NCBI GenBank assembly: GCA_014529385.2
Contig: CM043959.1
Location: forward strand, 51,573,253 to 51,637,252
Direction of reading: 5' to 3'
From: Adiantum capillus-veneris
Lineage: Eukaryota > Streptophyta > Polypodiopsida > Polypodiales > Pteridaceae
Length of the DNA stretch: 64,000 nucleotides
The notes beneath the pieces were generated by a model. The model ran no database searches and was not told the origin of the DNA. It was given only the letters and a program-made list of their open reading frames with translations. Positions 46,890 to 57,159 of this stretch are shown here, in pieces. Positions within the stretch are counted from its first letter, which is position 1. Every line of letters starts with the position of its first letter. Position numbers and translations under genes: made by a program.

Positions 46890-48178
46890 GTAATGGAAAT
46901 TGCCTATGAACTTTGAGAGTAGCATAATTAGGAAATTAGGTGAAGCACTTTTAAGAGATTCTTTGTGAGCATAGCGGTTGAACCATTAATACGCTACTTA
47001 AGGACTTCTCTTCTTAAGCAAGAAAAGAGAAACCAAATGCTCTGATACCAATGTAATGGAAATTGCCTATGACCTTTGAGAGTAGCAGAATTAGGAAATT
47101 AGGTGAAGCACTTTTAAGAGATTCTTTGTGAGCATAAACATGGTACTTAGTTAACTTGGCATGAACAATACTTTTGCAAGAGAGAGAGTTTAGAGAACAT
47201 GACAATAGTTGAGGACCGGATTCATATGGAGCTAGTCCCCCCTCCAATAGGCATTTGTATTATAGTTTCTCCCATCAAGAGAGACTTGGTACAATATAAT
47301 CTTTGTGTTCCTTGTAACCTACGTGATGCAATGAAGATGGAAAGATTCATGCATCACAAGCGTAACATAAACTTAAAGAAAGCATTAACTATCCCAAGCC
47401 TCAGTCCCAAGGCCTCAAACACCTTCGAAGGTGGAGAGAGCTATCGGGGAATGAGGATAGGGAAGAGGAGGAAGAAACATTCCATAGGAGAAAGGAATAG
47501 TTGCTCACTTATCATTAGTCTTCTTGCTAGCACACATAATAGCATAGTAATGAAGATGGAGAAGATGGAAAGCTTAAGCATTGAAGCATGACTCTTGGTT
47601 GGATTTTCATTCCATAGCCAAGAGTGTTGGTGTAGGCTTTCACTCTCAGAAGCTTGGAGCAGGAGGTGGTGTTCCTCAACTTTCACCTAGTGAGAATGGC
47701 TTTGCAAAATGAGTGTGTGTGTGTGTGTGGAGTATATCCCCCTAGCACCCCCCCTCCTTGATTTGGGCGAGTGGTGACCTTTCTGCATGTTGCAGGCTCA
47801 TTGGACCCCTCCCCCCCTAGCCAATCACATGCAGCATGCAGTCAAGTACATGGGTAGTCTTTTGACAAGTTTCCTCCTTACCCCTTAGAGAGAGAGATAG
47901 CTTGAAAATATATAGATATTTGTTAGATGGAAGTAGAATCTCATTGGACCCCTCTTTAGCCCAACCAATAGCATTCAAGCACACCATGTGGTTAAGCTTA
48001 GTGAGAGTTTGACATGTGTCCCATATGCTCTTTTAAAATTCCCCTAACTTTGAGATTTTTATGCATAGGAAGTTTCTCAAGTAACTTCCTCATTAAGTGT
48101 GTAGGTTCTCTTTTTGACTCAAGCATCTTACCCCCCATGCATAGGAAGCTTCTCAAGCAACTTCCTCATTAAATGACA
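46890..48178 (-). repeat. 5' LTR of chromovirus B (right copy), rearranged
   Basis: It starts TGTAATGGAAATTGCC and ends CATTAAATGACA. Compared with the left LTR it lacks the GA array, and it lacks about 500 bp between CATTAAATG (41160 in the left copy) and the TTTAATGTCA end. This is consistent with a deletion between the short TTAAATG/TTTAATG repeats. A second LTR-like start at 47052 results from the tandem duplication. Confidence 0.8.
47039..47050 (-). promoter_or_regulatory. Primer-binding site of B, duplicated outer copy
   Basis: Second GCTCTGATACCA, produced by the 162-bp duplication. Either copy could be the ancestral boundary. Confidence 0.85.
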
Positions 48179-48968
48179 GACTATTTTTTTGAGTATGCCA
48201 CTCTTATATGAGTATGTGTTCACAAGATATGAACTGCCAATAGAAATTTTTAGTGATAGGGGAACTCATTTCCTTAATGAGGTAATCGAGTATCTGCTTA
48301 ATAAATTTATGGTCATCCATAACAAATCAGCTCCCTATCACCTACAAGAAAACGGGCAAGCTGAGCATACGAATAGAATTCTTAGCTCAGTATTGACTAA
48401 AGTGGTTAGTTCAGGAAGGACAGACTGGGAAATGAATCTCCATGCAGCTCTATGGGCTTATCGAGTTTCATTCAAAACAACTTTAAATGCTACACCCTTT
48501 AACCTTGTTTATGGTCTTGATGCCATACTGCCAATAGAATTTCTATTGCTGACATTAAGGGTAGCAAAGGATCTTGAGTGGACTGGATATAAATTGTCAG
48601 AAAGACTTGAAGATTTAGAGAAGCTAGATGATTAAAGGCTAACTGCTGCAGCTCACATCTATGCACAAAAGAGGAAATAAAAACAATTTTTTGATTCCCA
48701 TCTAATTACAAAAATCTTCAAAAAAGGGGACTTAGTTCTAGTCTATTCCTTTAAGCAATACATTCCCAAGTTTAAGAAAAAGGGAATCAGACCGTTTATC
48801 ATTGAAGATGTATCTCCAAGTGGAGCAGTTAAGCTATCCACCCTAGATGGTGAACCAATGGCTAATTGGATTAGTGGATGTCGTTTAAAGAAGTACAATT
48901 TTCCGCTAACCAATGAATTGCTAGAAAGAATGCATACAGCCAAGCAAAGAAAGATAAAACGATAGTAG
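48179..48968 (+). pseudogene. Integrase of element E (right part), to its C-terminus
   Basis: Resumes after B with YEYVFTRYELPIEIFSDRG THFLNEVI, then YHLQENGQAEHTNRIL (core Asp and Glu), WEMNLHAALWAYRVSFKTT and TPFNLVYG. The C-terminal domain follows: FKKGDLVLVYSFKQYIPKFK, DGEPMANWISGCRLKKYNF. All are in one frame broken by TAA at 48633 and a second TAA near 48679. The frame reaches KQRKIKR and two adjacent TAG codons (48963-48968). About 15 codons between MNYV and this part appear lost at the B junction. It belongs to a non-chromovirus Ty3/gypsy lineage, with no chromodomain. Confidence 0.78.
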
Positions 48969-49519
48969 CTTATTGATGAAGCCCAAGAGGAAGCTCGGCT
49001 TTGGGTACTCAAAAGAAAAGCTGCTCTCAAGAATCAACAAATACCTATTCCCATCAACATCCTGGAAATAGATGACCGACAATGGGAATTGCCGAAAGAC
49101 GCAGTGTCAACAGATGATGAATGGTTAGATGGAATGGACCTTCTCATCAAAGTACAACTCAACAATCATAGCACAAACGCATTGGTTGACATAGGAGCTT
49201 GAGTAAATGCAGTCAGTTATTCCACGTAAAAAAAGCAACAAGTCAGTCTTTGATAGTAGGAATAGCGACTATCAAAGGATGCAACAAGAACCCAACACCA
49301 ACATTGGGAGTAGTCAACTTGAATGTGATAGTACTTGGATGTTCATGTCCTCATCAGTTTGTATGCTTACCAAATAAACACATGAATGAGACGATGATTC
49401 TGGGAATTCCCTGGATGCGAACATACAAGGCAGTACCGGAATGGGATACAAATCAGCTCAAGCTATCACTTAAAGGTGGACAACTCATTGTTTCAATTGC
49501 ACCAAGCAAGGAGGAATGA
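48969..49519 (+). pseudogene. Retropepsin-like domain downstream of integrase in element E
   Basis: The integrase frame stays open after the double TAG: LIDEAQEEARLWVLKRKAAL, DEWLDGMDLLIKVQLNN, then TNALVDIGA, a TGA, VNAVSY. ALVDIGAxVN has the form of a retropepsin active-site segment with Ile for Ser/Thr. After a frame slip the segment 49199-49519 carries MILGIPWMRTYKAVPEWD, the family's ILGxPWL element. The spacing between the two is normal for a retropepsin. A protease 3' of integrase is not the usual gag-pro-RT-RH-IN order. It could be a natural extension or the join of two elements. Confidence 0.5.
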
Positions 49520-49984
49520 AAAGGCAATTACCAGCAAAGCAAACCACGAAGAAAACAATCTTCTCCATCCTATCGACAAGCAAATGCTACAAGTAGCATG
49601 CAAGGAGTCAGGAAAATTTGGGTACCAAAAGCACAGCTTAAGGACACAAGCCGAATCAAATATGGGTGCCCAAAACATCATCGACAATACCAAAGACGGT
49701 TCCAAAGGTCAAAACCCAAAGGTCAAGTAGAGAGCACACAAGCTACAAGATTTGCTCTTTGGAAGACATCATCAGCAAGCCTCAACATCAGAAACCCTTG
49801 AGTTAATTACTCAAGACCCAACTCTTGCACAACATATTGGTTTGAACTGCATTGATCTTCAAAACATGGTAGAGCCAACCAATGCTATGCATAGACATGA
49901 TTGTTCAACCCATGCACACAGTCGTCCCGGAGTACGCCATCTAAGAGGGGTGGAAGAGTACTAAGTAATTAAGGGCAATGTTTG
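49520..49984 (+). pseudogene. Polar tail of element E with IWVPK motifs
   Basis: After the protease-like part the sequence encodes two IWVPK segments (KIWVPKAQL at 49613; IWVPKT at 49660, in a different frame). The rest is a polar, Gln/Lys/Ser-rich stretch with several stops. The same motif type follows the protease-like domain of element F, supporting homology of these 3' regions. Confidence 0.4.
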
Positions 49985-50001
49985 AAGAGGGAGGAAAAAG
50001 T
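49985..50001 (+). promoter_or_regulatory. Candidate polypurine tract of element E
   Basis: GAAGAGGGAGGAAAAAG is followed shortly by TGATGTTTACAC, a possible LTR start at about 50004. No second copy of that LTR is seen, so the boundary is uncertain. Confidence 0.45.
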
Positions 50002-51254
50002 TTGATGTTTACACTAGTTTGGTACCAAAAGAGGACACTTTAAGTTTCCTTTTTTAACAAATTTAAATTAAATGCTACTTGCATTAGACGGTTTATTTAA
50101 GAAAACCCTCTTGATATGCTTAAATATGTTAGCTAGGGGTCTTTTAAAAATATAACCTTGCATTTTAGAATATATCATGATCAAGAACTATACTCATCAA
50201 GTTGACCCTTTGAAGAAATCGCATTTATAAGCTCAAGAAAAAATGAAGCGACCTTGTAGAAAATTTTAGGTGACTCTTCCACAATTTTGCTATAGATAAT
50301 TGAAAGTTTCATGTGCAAAAAATTTGACTTTGGAGTGTATAAAATAATGAAAAGTTCCATGTGTTTGATATGGTCATTTCAAGCATATCGTTGTATACAA
50401 AGAAATATATGTTTCTGATTTATTTGTGAGTTTAAGAAAGTGATACATTGCTTGCCCTTTCCATTGAGCACTCAAGATGGCAAGTAGAAGGGCTTTGGTG
50501 TGCAACAATTATTGGATCATTTTAGATATTCAAAATTGCATAAGAGAAAACTTTCATATTTTCATTCTTGAGACATAAGCATTCAAAACCTCAAATAATA
50601 CCAAACTTTCCATGTAGATCAACTAAATGTTTCAAAGTACGTGGTACATACACAGTTGGGGTGCCTAAAACCTTGGTTTCAATGTTATTATGGAGAACTC
50701 AAGATTTTCAAGAGTTTTTGCACGATAAAGAATTCAAGATAGAGTTCAAGCAACCAGATTAATTGAGTTAGGGAGCCCAAAAAATAAGTAGTTTCTTGGT
50801 TTAAACATATAAAGTCATTTGTAGCTGTCAAATTACACTAGAATAGTACCAATTTCATGAGGGGACCTTTGGAAGACCAAAATTGTGCTCTTATTCAGCA
50901 CGTGTGCAAGTATGAAATTATGTCTATAACTTGCATGTGACTTGGAAACTTATCTTTGGAGTTCATTCCATTGTTTTGTTACATTAAGTGCTAACACTTG
51001 TCTTTTATAAACATAAAAAAGTCCATCTCTACAAAAAGAAATAATAATTTTATGATTTTTTTGGCAAAGCAGCGTGAAATTTTACTAAAATTTATGTCTT
51101 AGAACTTACCAGAATTCTCTCCATACAGATTGTATTTTGATAGGGAGAAAATCTAGTGTTTTCTTTCCCTCATAACTAATCTATGGTAGAAGCAAGGTGT
51201 AAAAAAATTCTTTCTAGCTTGACAAATAAATTGCCCAAACTTGATAGAAAAATA

Positions 51255-51288
51255 GGACACTTTAGTGTCTCAGGACACTTAAGTGTCC
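51255..51288. repeat. Two tandem 16-bp palindromes
   Basis: GGACACTTTAGTGTCT (imperfect) and GGACACTTAAGTGTCC (perfect), 18 bp apart. Confidence 0.9.
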
Positions 51289-52674
51289 AATTACAGAACT
51301 AGTGTTAACGTGTAATTTTTTACAAAATTACCTAATAATGCCCTTATAATTCATCAACAAGAAATTTAACTGATGATATCTCCCCGATGAGTGTAAATAG
51401 TGTATATATCATCAAAAAATAGTCCTTTTTGGTTAATTTTCATCATTTTTCTTGATATTGAGACTTAAAAATGGAGAAATCCAATAAAAATAAATAAAGT
51501 TGTGTTTCTCAACGGATTTTCTTAATTACTGGATTTCTACTTTTCTTTTTTAGCGCATTTTGTTATTTTCTTTGATTTTTCTAATAAACAAGTCAAAAAT
51601 TAATAATAAATAGCAAAGGAGCTCAGATGGAAAAACTGAAGCCATGGTGGTGATCAGAAAGACAAGGCGGACAAGCACAAAAAAATTCAATCAAATGGGC
51701 AGATGGAAGCGGGAAGTCTAAATTAGGCGGCAAGACCTACTTTTGCAGAATTCTTGCAGAATGAGCTACAGGAATCCGATTGGAAACATTTCTGAGTCTA
51801 ACATAGATTTCACGGCCTAGTAGGACTAACGGGGGAATCTGGGGAAAAATGGTTTGGGAAGTCCGGGTTTAGATATCCAAGGTAGGCTAAAGCCACCTCA
51901 TTTCCACTTGTTGCCTTTGGAGAGAGAGCTTTCGACCCTCTTCGCGCATATTTTTTGGAGTCCACAGTCACCTGTTTTCAGCGCCATCTCACACGAAACA
52001 TGAGGGGTAAGTTCTTTACTCATCAATGATCCATTTTGTACAGACGAAAGCTAGTCTAAACACCTAGAAAAAAACCCTAGAATCCGAGCAATGCACGAAG
52101 ACCTACGACCAAAAATCGACCATAGCAGCCTGTCAGCTCAACTAAATCGGATGAGATTTAAACTGTAGAATGCCCCAACATAATAGAACACTTCTATATC
52201 GTCAGTTGACCATTTGGCAAGGGTCGAGGGGGTCCCAAGTAGAAAAGCTAGGTTTTTGGTACTAGATGCTAGAATTGGATTCTAACTCCACAGACAGCTT
52301 GCATACGAGGTCCATACACAATGTATATGATCCGTTTTATAAAATTAATCAAACGAAGCCCTCGAAAAGCAGAAAATGGCTCGAAGGCTTCAAAGCATCA
52401 AAATCGACATACGAGGTCAAACTAACTCCAAATGGACCAAAATTGGATGAGGTGATTCACAACTATGTTGCGGACAAGTCCATAGCTTCAAAAGTGACTA
52501 ACTAACTCTACAGGTCATGTAGTCACAAAAATTAGAGATTTCAGAGTCGACAAAGCACAAAGTGATGCCGGCAAGACCAAACTTTACCGAATTCAATTTA
52601 GGACTTGTTTTAGGTGTATAGAATGTGTTTAGGTCAAAATTCCCAAGTTTTGCAAGAAAATGTTGACTGTTGTA

Positions 52675-53244
52675 AATAATCATGATTATTTACTTTTGCA
52701 CTATTTTAACTTGAAAATTGTATCATCAGCTCACCTATCACTTGTACACACCTATTACATGTCAAAAATCAAGTATGAGCCAAAATGATCAATTATAACT
52801 TGAAAAATTACCAAAAAAAACGCAAAGAAGTCCTAGCAAGCCAATGCCAAATCACCTCATATCACATACACAGAGTCTACACCATGCCTAGAACCAAGTT
52901 GTACCAAAAAATGTTCAATTTTGATGAAAAGGTTAATAATCGTGATTATTTACCTTTTGGCCAAAATGAGGAAAATTTGCAATTTTGCCATCATGGGATC
53001 AAAGTACATGATGTCCTAAGCCCACAAGCCAAGTTTGAACAAATTTGGATCTTAAAATCTCAAAATTTCTTTACGTCTACTGTTTCAAAGACCTAAAGCC
53101 TAAATCTGGCACCATTTTTATCCTATGCACCCAAATGAGCCTATATTTCACTCAGAGTATGTATTTGGTATATACTTCAAGCCTATAATGTCAAATTTGC
53201 AAAAAGTTGAAAAAATTACTCAGCTATAAATAATCGTAATTATT
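52675..53244. repeat. Three spaced palindromic motifs AATAATCRTRATTATT
   Basis: Copies at 52675-52690 (perfect palindrome), 52935-52950 and 53229-53244, each followed by TTACTTTTG or TTACCTTTTG and preceded by G/T-rich AAGTTG-type sequence. Spacings of 260 and 294 bp suggest a strongly diverged tandem repeat whose palindrome has been kept. Confidence 0.8.
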
Positions 53245-53435
53245 TACTTTTGCTGCAAATTTTTATTTTGACTTCATAATTTTGATCTTTACATGTTTTT
53301 ATGCATCTATGCATGTTCAAAAATTGATTGGAAGAAAATTGGACCAAATTTGTCAGCATTTCAGACTGGAGGACATTTCATAGAATATTCTGCCAAATTT
53401 GCTAACTTTGACACTCGATTCACATAGCAGGAGCC

Positions 53436-54165
53436 ATGCAAGCTGCAGAGAAAGCCAAAAAGAAGCTCTCACAAAAGGAGAAGCTACAAGAGCTACCACC
53501 ATACCAACTAGAGCCCAGTTCAGTCAAAACTGCCAAAGCTACTTATATGTCAAGAGAACAGCTGGAAGAGAACAACACCACAATGTTCACAGGCAGATTC
53601 AAGAGCGAGGAAGGACATTAGGTAGAGTTGCAACTTCTACCAAAAGAAGTTTATGATGTCGCCGCAAAGCCCGAGACCAAAGAAGCCAACCGAAGGCTTG
53701 GACTCATAGATTTCTACGAACAAGAGCCATGTGGAGTGGACTTCCAAAAAGCTTATGAGCTCTTGTCCACGATCAAAGAAGATGGAACCACCCAAATCTC
53801 TGAACAGTAGGGGAACAAAGTCGAAGTGGTGATAACAAAAGAGATAGTGGCAAAAGCTCTAAGACTGTCAGCAAAAGGAATGATAATGAGGGCAAGAGAT
53901 AGAAAGACGGCAGGAACTTTCACCAAGGAAACTGCCGCTGCGACATTTGCCGATCTCATCCAGAAACAGGTGGAGAAGCCCGCAAGGTTGTATCATCAGC
54001 ACTTTCACTTCCTCACCAAGAGACCGCTAAGGTATACGACACCCAATCATGCGATTACCACAACCTTTACACAAGTTCTCAAATCAACAACCAGGCAACC
54101 AATTGACCATGCATAGTACGTGTTGTCCACATTGAAAGGGACAAAGAAAGAAGGAAAAATACATA
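53436..54165 (+). pseudogene. Orphan coiled-coil protein, N-terminal domain
   Basis: One frame from ATG 53436 (MQAAEKAKKKLSQKEK) stays coding across TAG 53619-53621, TAG 53808-53810 and TAG 54114-54116. It contains LPKEVYDVAAKPETKEANRR, GLIDFYEQEPCGVDFQKAYE, VVITKEIVAKALRLSAKG and YHQHFHFLTKRPLRYTTPN. A frameshift at about 54140-54165 leads to YLEAPDVLTRIAYHAIGMAD and the next segment. The ITKEIVAKAL-type segment vaguely recalls an N-terminal region of plant transposon-associated proteins. I do not recognise the family. The upstream context suggests a retroelement ORF, but no knuckle, protease or RT is fused to it. Confidence 0.45.
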
Positions 54166-55400
54166 TCTGGAAGCACCAGACGTTCTGACCAGAATTGCCT
54201 ACCATGCTATCGGCATGGCCGACAAATTGACGCCTGCCCCAAATCAGAACACTTGGATAGTGTCAGCACAACCATCCCCTCGAGCCATAAGGTCTAGAAC
54301 ATACAAGTCTGATGAAGAGTCTGTTGAGAGCTCACCAGAACGGCATAGTAGTGAAAGCTCAGATAACGAGGAAAAAAGAGCACGAAGGGAAGAGATGAAA
54401 AGAAAAGTCATGGCAGCACACCAGGAGAAAAGAAAAGTCATGGCCCGATTTGAAAGAGAAAAGCACTCTTACAAATGCAACTACCAAGCACAAGGCAAGG
54501 ACCCGGCAAAATGGGTTCTCATTGAGCTTAAAGGTGCAAGAACAAAGCACCATGCCAGGAAACAAGCCGAAGACCCCACAAAATTACTACAAAAGATGTA
54601 TCAAGAAGCAGAATCTTTGAAGCTGAGAGAAGCCCAAGAAGCGGAACAGAAAGCTAAAGAGGCGACGGAGCAGCAAAAGCAAGCAGAGGAAGCAATTGCA
54701 CAAGGAGAAGCACAGCATGATCAAGGTGATGTGTCTCCCTGACTTTCTTCACCTGTTTCAGAACAACATGATAACCCCATGCCAAGCCCACCACCTTCAC
54801 CGGAAAATAAAGCCCCAGAACCTGAGCCCACAAAGGAGACAGAGCCTGAACAAAGAGAAGCGACTGAATCTGCACAATTGGCAGCTACTACATAAGAGCA
54901 ACATAAAGAGCAAGAACCAAAGCCAAAAAAAATAGCGAGTCCTGTACTAAAGGACACCACAAACTTTGAGAAAACAAGAGAACAAGAGGCCGAGGAAACA
55001 CCTTCCACCTCTACACAACAAGAAAAGGCCGAGGCATCCACGAAGCCTCAGGATGACACAACTGAAGAAAGCCTCAATAACAAGAACAACCAGCCGCCAT
55101 GACGCAACCAGAATCACAAGAGACTGCAGAAAATCAGCTAGCACGAAATGAAGATTGGCAATCAAACAATGAAGTAATCTTGCAAGTAACCAACTATGCA
55201 AAGCAAATGTAGGACACGATGGAAAGACTCCGCTCAGCAGCACTTAGCCGCAACTCAAAGGCTAAAGAACTCGAGATGGTGATTGACGCTCTCCAAGGAG
55301 AGCTAGACGACAGATTAAATGTCATTACTGATCTACAAAGGCAAGTGCAGGAATTGAAGGCTGAAGCGAAACAACATCAACTAACTAGCAAGAGATAAAC
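54166..55400 (+). pseudogene. Orphan coiled-coil protein, charged linker
   Basis: The frame 54215-54742 carries acidic-Ser then Lys/Arg/Glu-rich sequence (SSESSDNEEKRARREEMKRK, EAEQKAKEATEQQKQAEEAI). It continues past a TGA as a Pro/Glu-rich stretch (PPPSPENKAPEPEP). A shift near 55090 leads to heptad-like sequence (ERLRSAALSRNSKAKELEMV, LQGELDDRLNVITDLQRQVQ). The make-up is typical of long coiled coils. At least four stops or shifts interrupt it. Confidence 0.45.
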
Positions 55401-56054
55401 AGCAGAAGGAGATGGAGGAATTAGGTGACCTTCTTACAAAGTTGTCAGATGCTTGTTTGCAAAGCAAAATATGAACAACTGACAGAAGTTACAAACAAAC
55501 TTCTAACTACAACCATGTCAGTTCAGAAGATTTAGGTACAACTAGATGTAGCAAATGCCTCCTTACAATACTCATAGCAAAGATAAACGATGAGGCAATT
55601 TTCTTGCGGAAAATACAAGAGAATCCAACCATAGCCTTGATCAAAGGAACAGACGAGGTCTAAATTTAGCATTAGAGAAAAAGAACAAGGACCTCGAGCT
55701 AGAGCTTAAACTAGAGTAGTCTCAGCACAGAGACCTAGATTTAATGAGGGTACAACAAGAAGACGAGCTGCTGAAAGAAATAGCGGAGCTTAAAAGAGTC
55801 AACCAGTTGTTAAGAGATGGAAAGTCAAAAACACAAGAAGAATCAGGAACTTTCGAGCAACCACAAATAGAGATCCCCTCAGTTTCATTCGTTGAGATGG
55901 AGACACAGCAAGCAAAAGAGCTAAGTGGCAGGGAGGAATTTCAAGTACACATAACCAAAAAGGATACAGTGCGAATGGTCTAGCTCTCAAAGGCTGAGGA
56001 ATATTCACTGAAAGAGAAGATACACAATAGGTAGATGAGCAGGGGAAGGCAGCA
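55401..56054 (+). pseudogene. Orphan coiled-coil protein, distal coil
   Basis: Broken frames with KAKYEQLTEVTNKLLTTT, LNLALEKKNKDLELELKLE and the open run 55744-55983 (DELLKEIAELKRVNQLLRDG). Leu spacing is heptad-like. No known domain is seen. Confidence 0.4.
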
Positions 56055-56765
56055 ATGGATTGGGAGCTGAGAGTTCTTCACTCTGTCAACATTACACAAC
56101 TCACTCCCAATCAAATCAATGCGCAATGGCACCAAAAATCCTTGCCCTATCCTTTGATAAAGGTGGAGTTGCTCCAAGTCAAAGAGAGACTTTACAAAGA
56201 CATGCAGATAGAGGGTGCAGATCAAGACCACCCAAAGTGGAGGTTGAGCTGGTTGAACAAGAATCCAAGGTATTTGATTCTGCTCACAAGAGAACTTGCG
56301 TCCCTACAAAAAGATCCTACTTTCTGTCCTGTACCAAGAGTAAGGACCTGGCAAGCACATGAGGCACTAACAAAGAAGCGGCCAACTTGGATGAACTACC
56401 CCAGATTGCTTGCTCCAGAAAAGGGACCACCGACTGAAGAGTACATGGTGAAAACCCTAACGGGTGCCATGTCGTTCTTCAAAAGTCTTTCGGATCTATC
56501 ATGTGCAATGTTATATAAAATTTGCCAAATGTTGCTCACCTGCATCAAAGTATTCCATGAGCCAGAGCAAGGAGGCGCCCCGTGGATGTCATCCCTCGAG
56601 GGTAATAAAGGATTATGCTACGACCTCGTGGTCAACCTTCCAAAGAAGTCCTCTATGGATTTTACACCCGATGCATGTTCTTACTATCACATAATATGTT
56701 GGCGTTTGAGGAAGCGTTCTACACAGGGTTCTTCACTTGACGAACAAAGATATTTGGGCCAGTGA
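56055..56765 (+). pseudogene. Orphan protein C-terminal globular domain
   Basis: Open frame of 236 codons starting MDWELRVLHSVNITQLTPNQ. It is balanced in hydrophobic residues, with Trp/Pro/Cys positions (DHPKWRLSWLNKNPRYLILL, KKRPTWMNYPRLLAPEKGPP, FFKSLSDLSCAMLYKICQML). Unlike the upstream coil it has no internal stop. ATG 56055 is only the first Met of the open run; the natural protein probably reads in from the coil. No family is recognised. Confidence 0.45.
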
Positions 56766-57087
56766 TCATCACTTTCTTTTTTTTTTTGGAAAGACACCGT
56801 GACCCTTTCACTAGTTTTTTTCAATTTCTTACAATGCTTCCAAGTGTTTTTTCAATCATTGTTTTTAATGTTTATAGAATATATTATAATCTAAATAGTA
56901 CATTGTGACACTTTTTTCCAACAAAAATAATATTTTATTGTGACATTACATGTTTTAAAATACTAGTGTCACTTTCTATTTTGTGAGATGCTAGTGTAGC
57001 TTTTTATTTTTGTCTCTCACACAAAAGCCTCTTATTATGATTCATCTCAATAGTCTTATGTAGGCCATAGTGAATTTTCACCTTGTT

Positions 57088-57091
<4 letters not shown>

Positions 57092-57152
<61 letters not shown>
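57092..57152. repeat. (CA)n microsatellite, about 61 bp
   Basis: Uninterrupted CA array, flanked by TATATA on both sides. Confidence 0.97.

Positions 57153-57159
<7 letters not shown>

Larger units (their letters stand above)
46821..47145 (-). repeat. 162/163-bp tandem duplication spanning the LTR-PBS boundary of B
   Basis: The segment from CATTAATACGCTACTTAAGG through the PBS and into the LTR start is present twice (starts 46821 and 46984), differing by a few bases and one A. It creates two copies of GCTCTGATACCA (46877-46888 and 47039-47050) each followed by ATGTAATGG. Confidence 0.93.
39991..48178 (-). mobile_element. Chromovirus B (Ty3/gypsy), inserted in integrase of E
   Basis: LTRs lie at 39991-41685 and 46890-48178. 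All genes read right to left: gag, protease, RT, RNase H, integrase, chromodomain-like tail. The flanking bases AACTA (39986-39990) and GACTA (48179-48183) are near-identical target copies. The E integrase frame stops at the left edge and resumes at the right edge. The element is dead: internal deletion between protease and RT, FFDE in place of FFDD in RT, several stops, and a deletion in one LTR. Confidence 0.9.
50002..53435. other. AT-rich stretch with palindromes, no gene recognised
   Basis: Part of it may be the 3' LTR of E. It contains two tandem palindromes (51255-51288) and three dispersed copies of a palindromic AATAATCRTRATTATT (52675-53244). CT-rich leader-like sequence near 51900-52010 ends ATGAGGGGTAAG. 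Short frames (52266, 52785) show no domain. Confidence 0.5.

Noticed and set aside
48963-48968. Double TAG as a programmed readthrough site between integrase and the downstream domain
   Set aside because: Other stops and a frame slip nearby show general decay. No readthrough context can be claimed from one copy.
50004-51990. Complete 3' LTR of element E
   Set aside because: The start after the purine tract is plausible, but no end, TATA-like box or second copy could be found, so only the tract is annotated.
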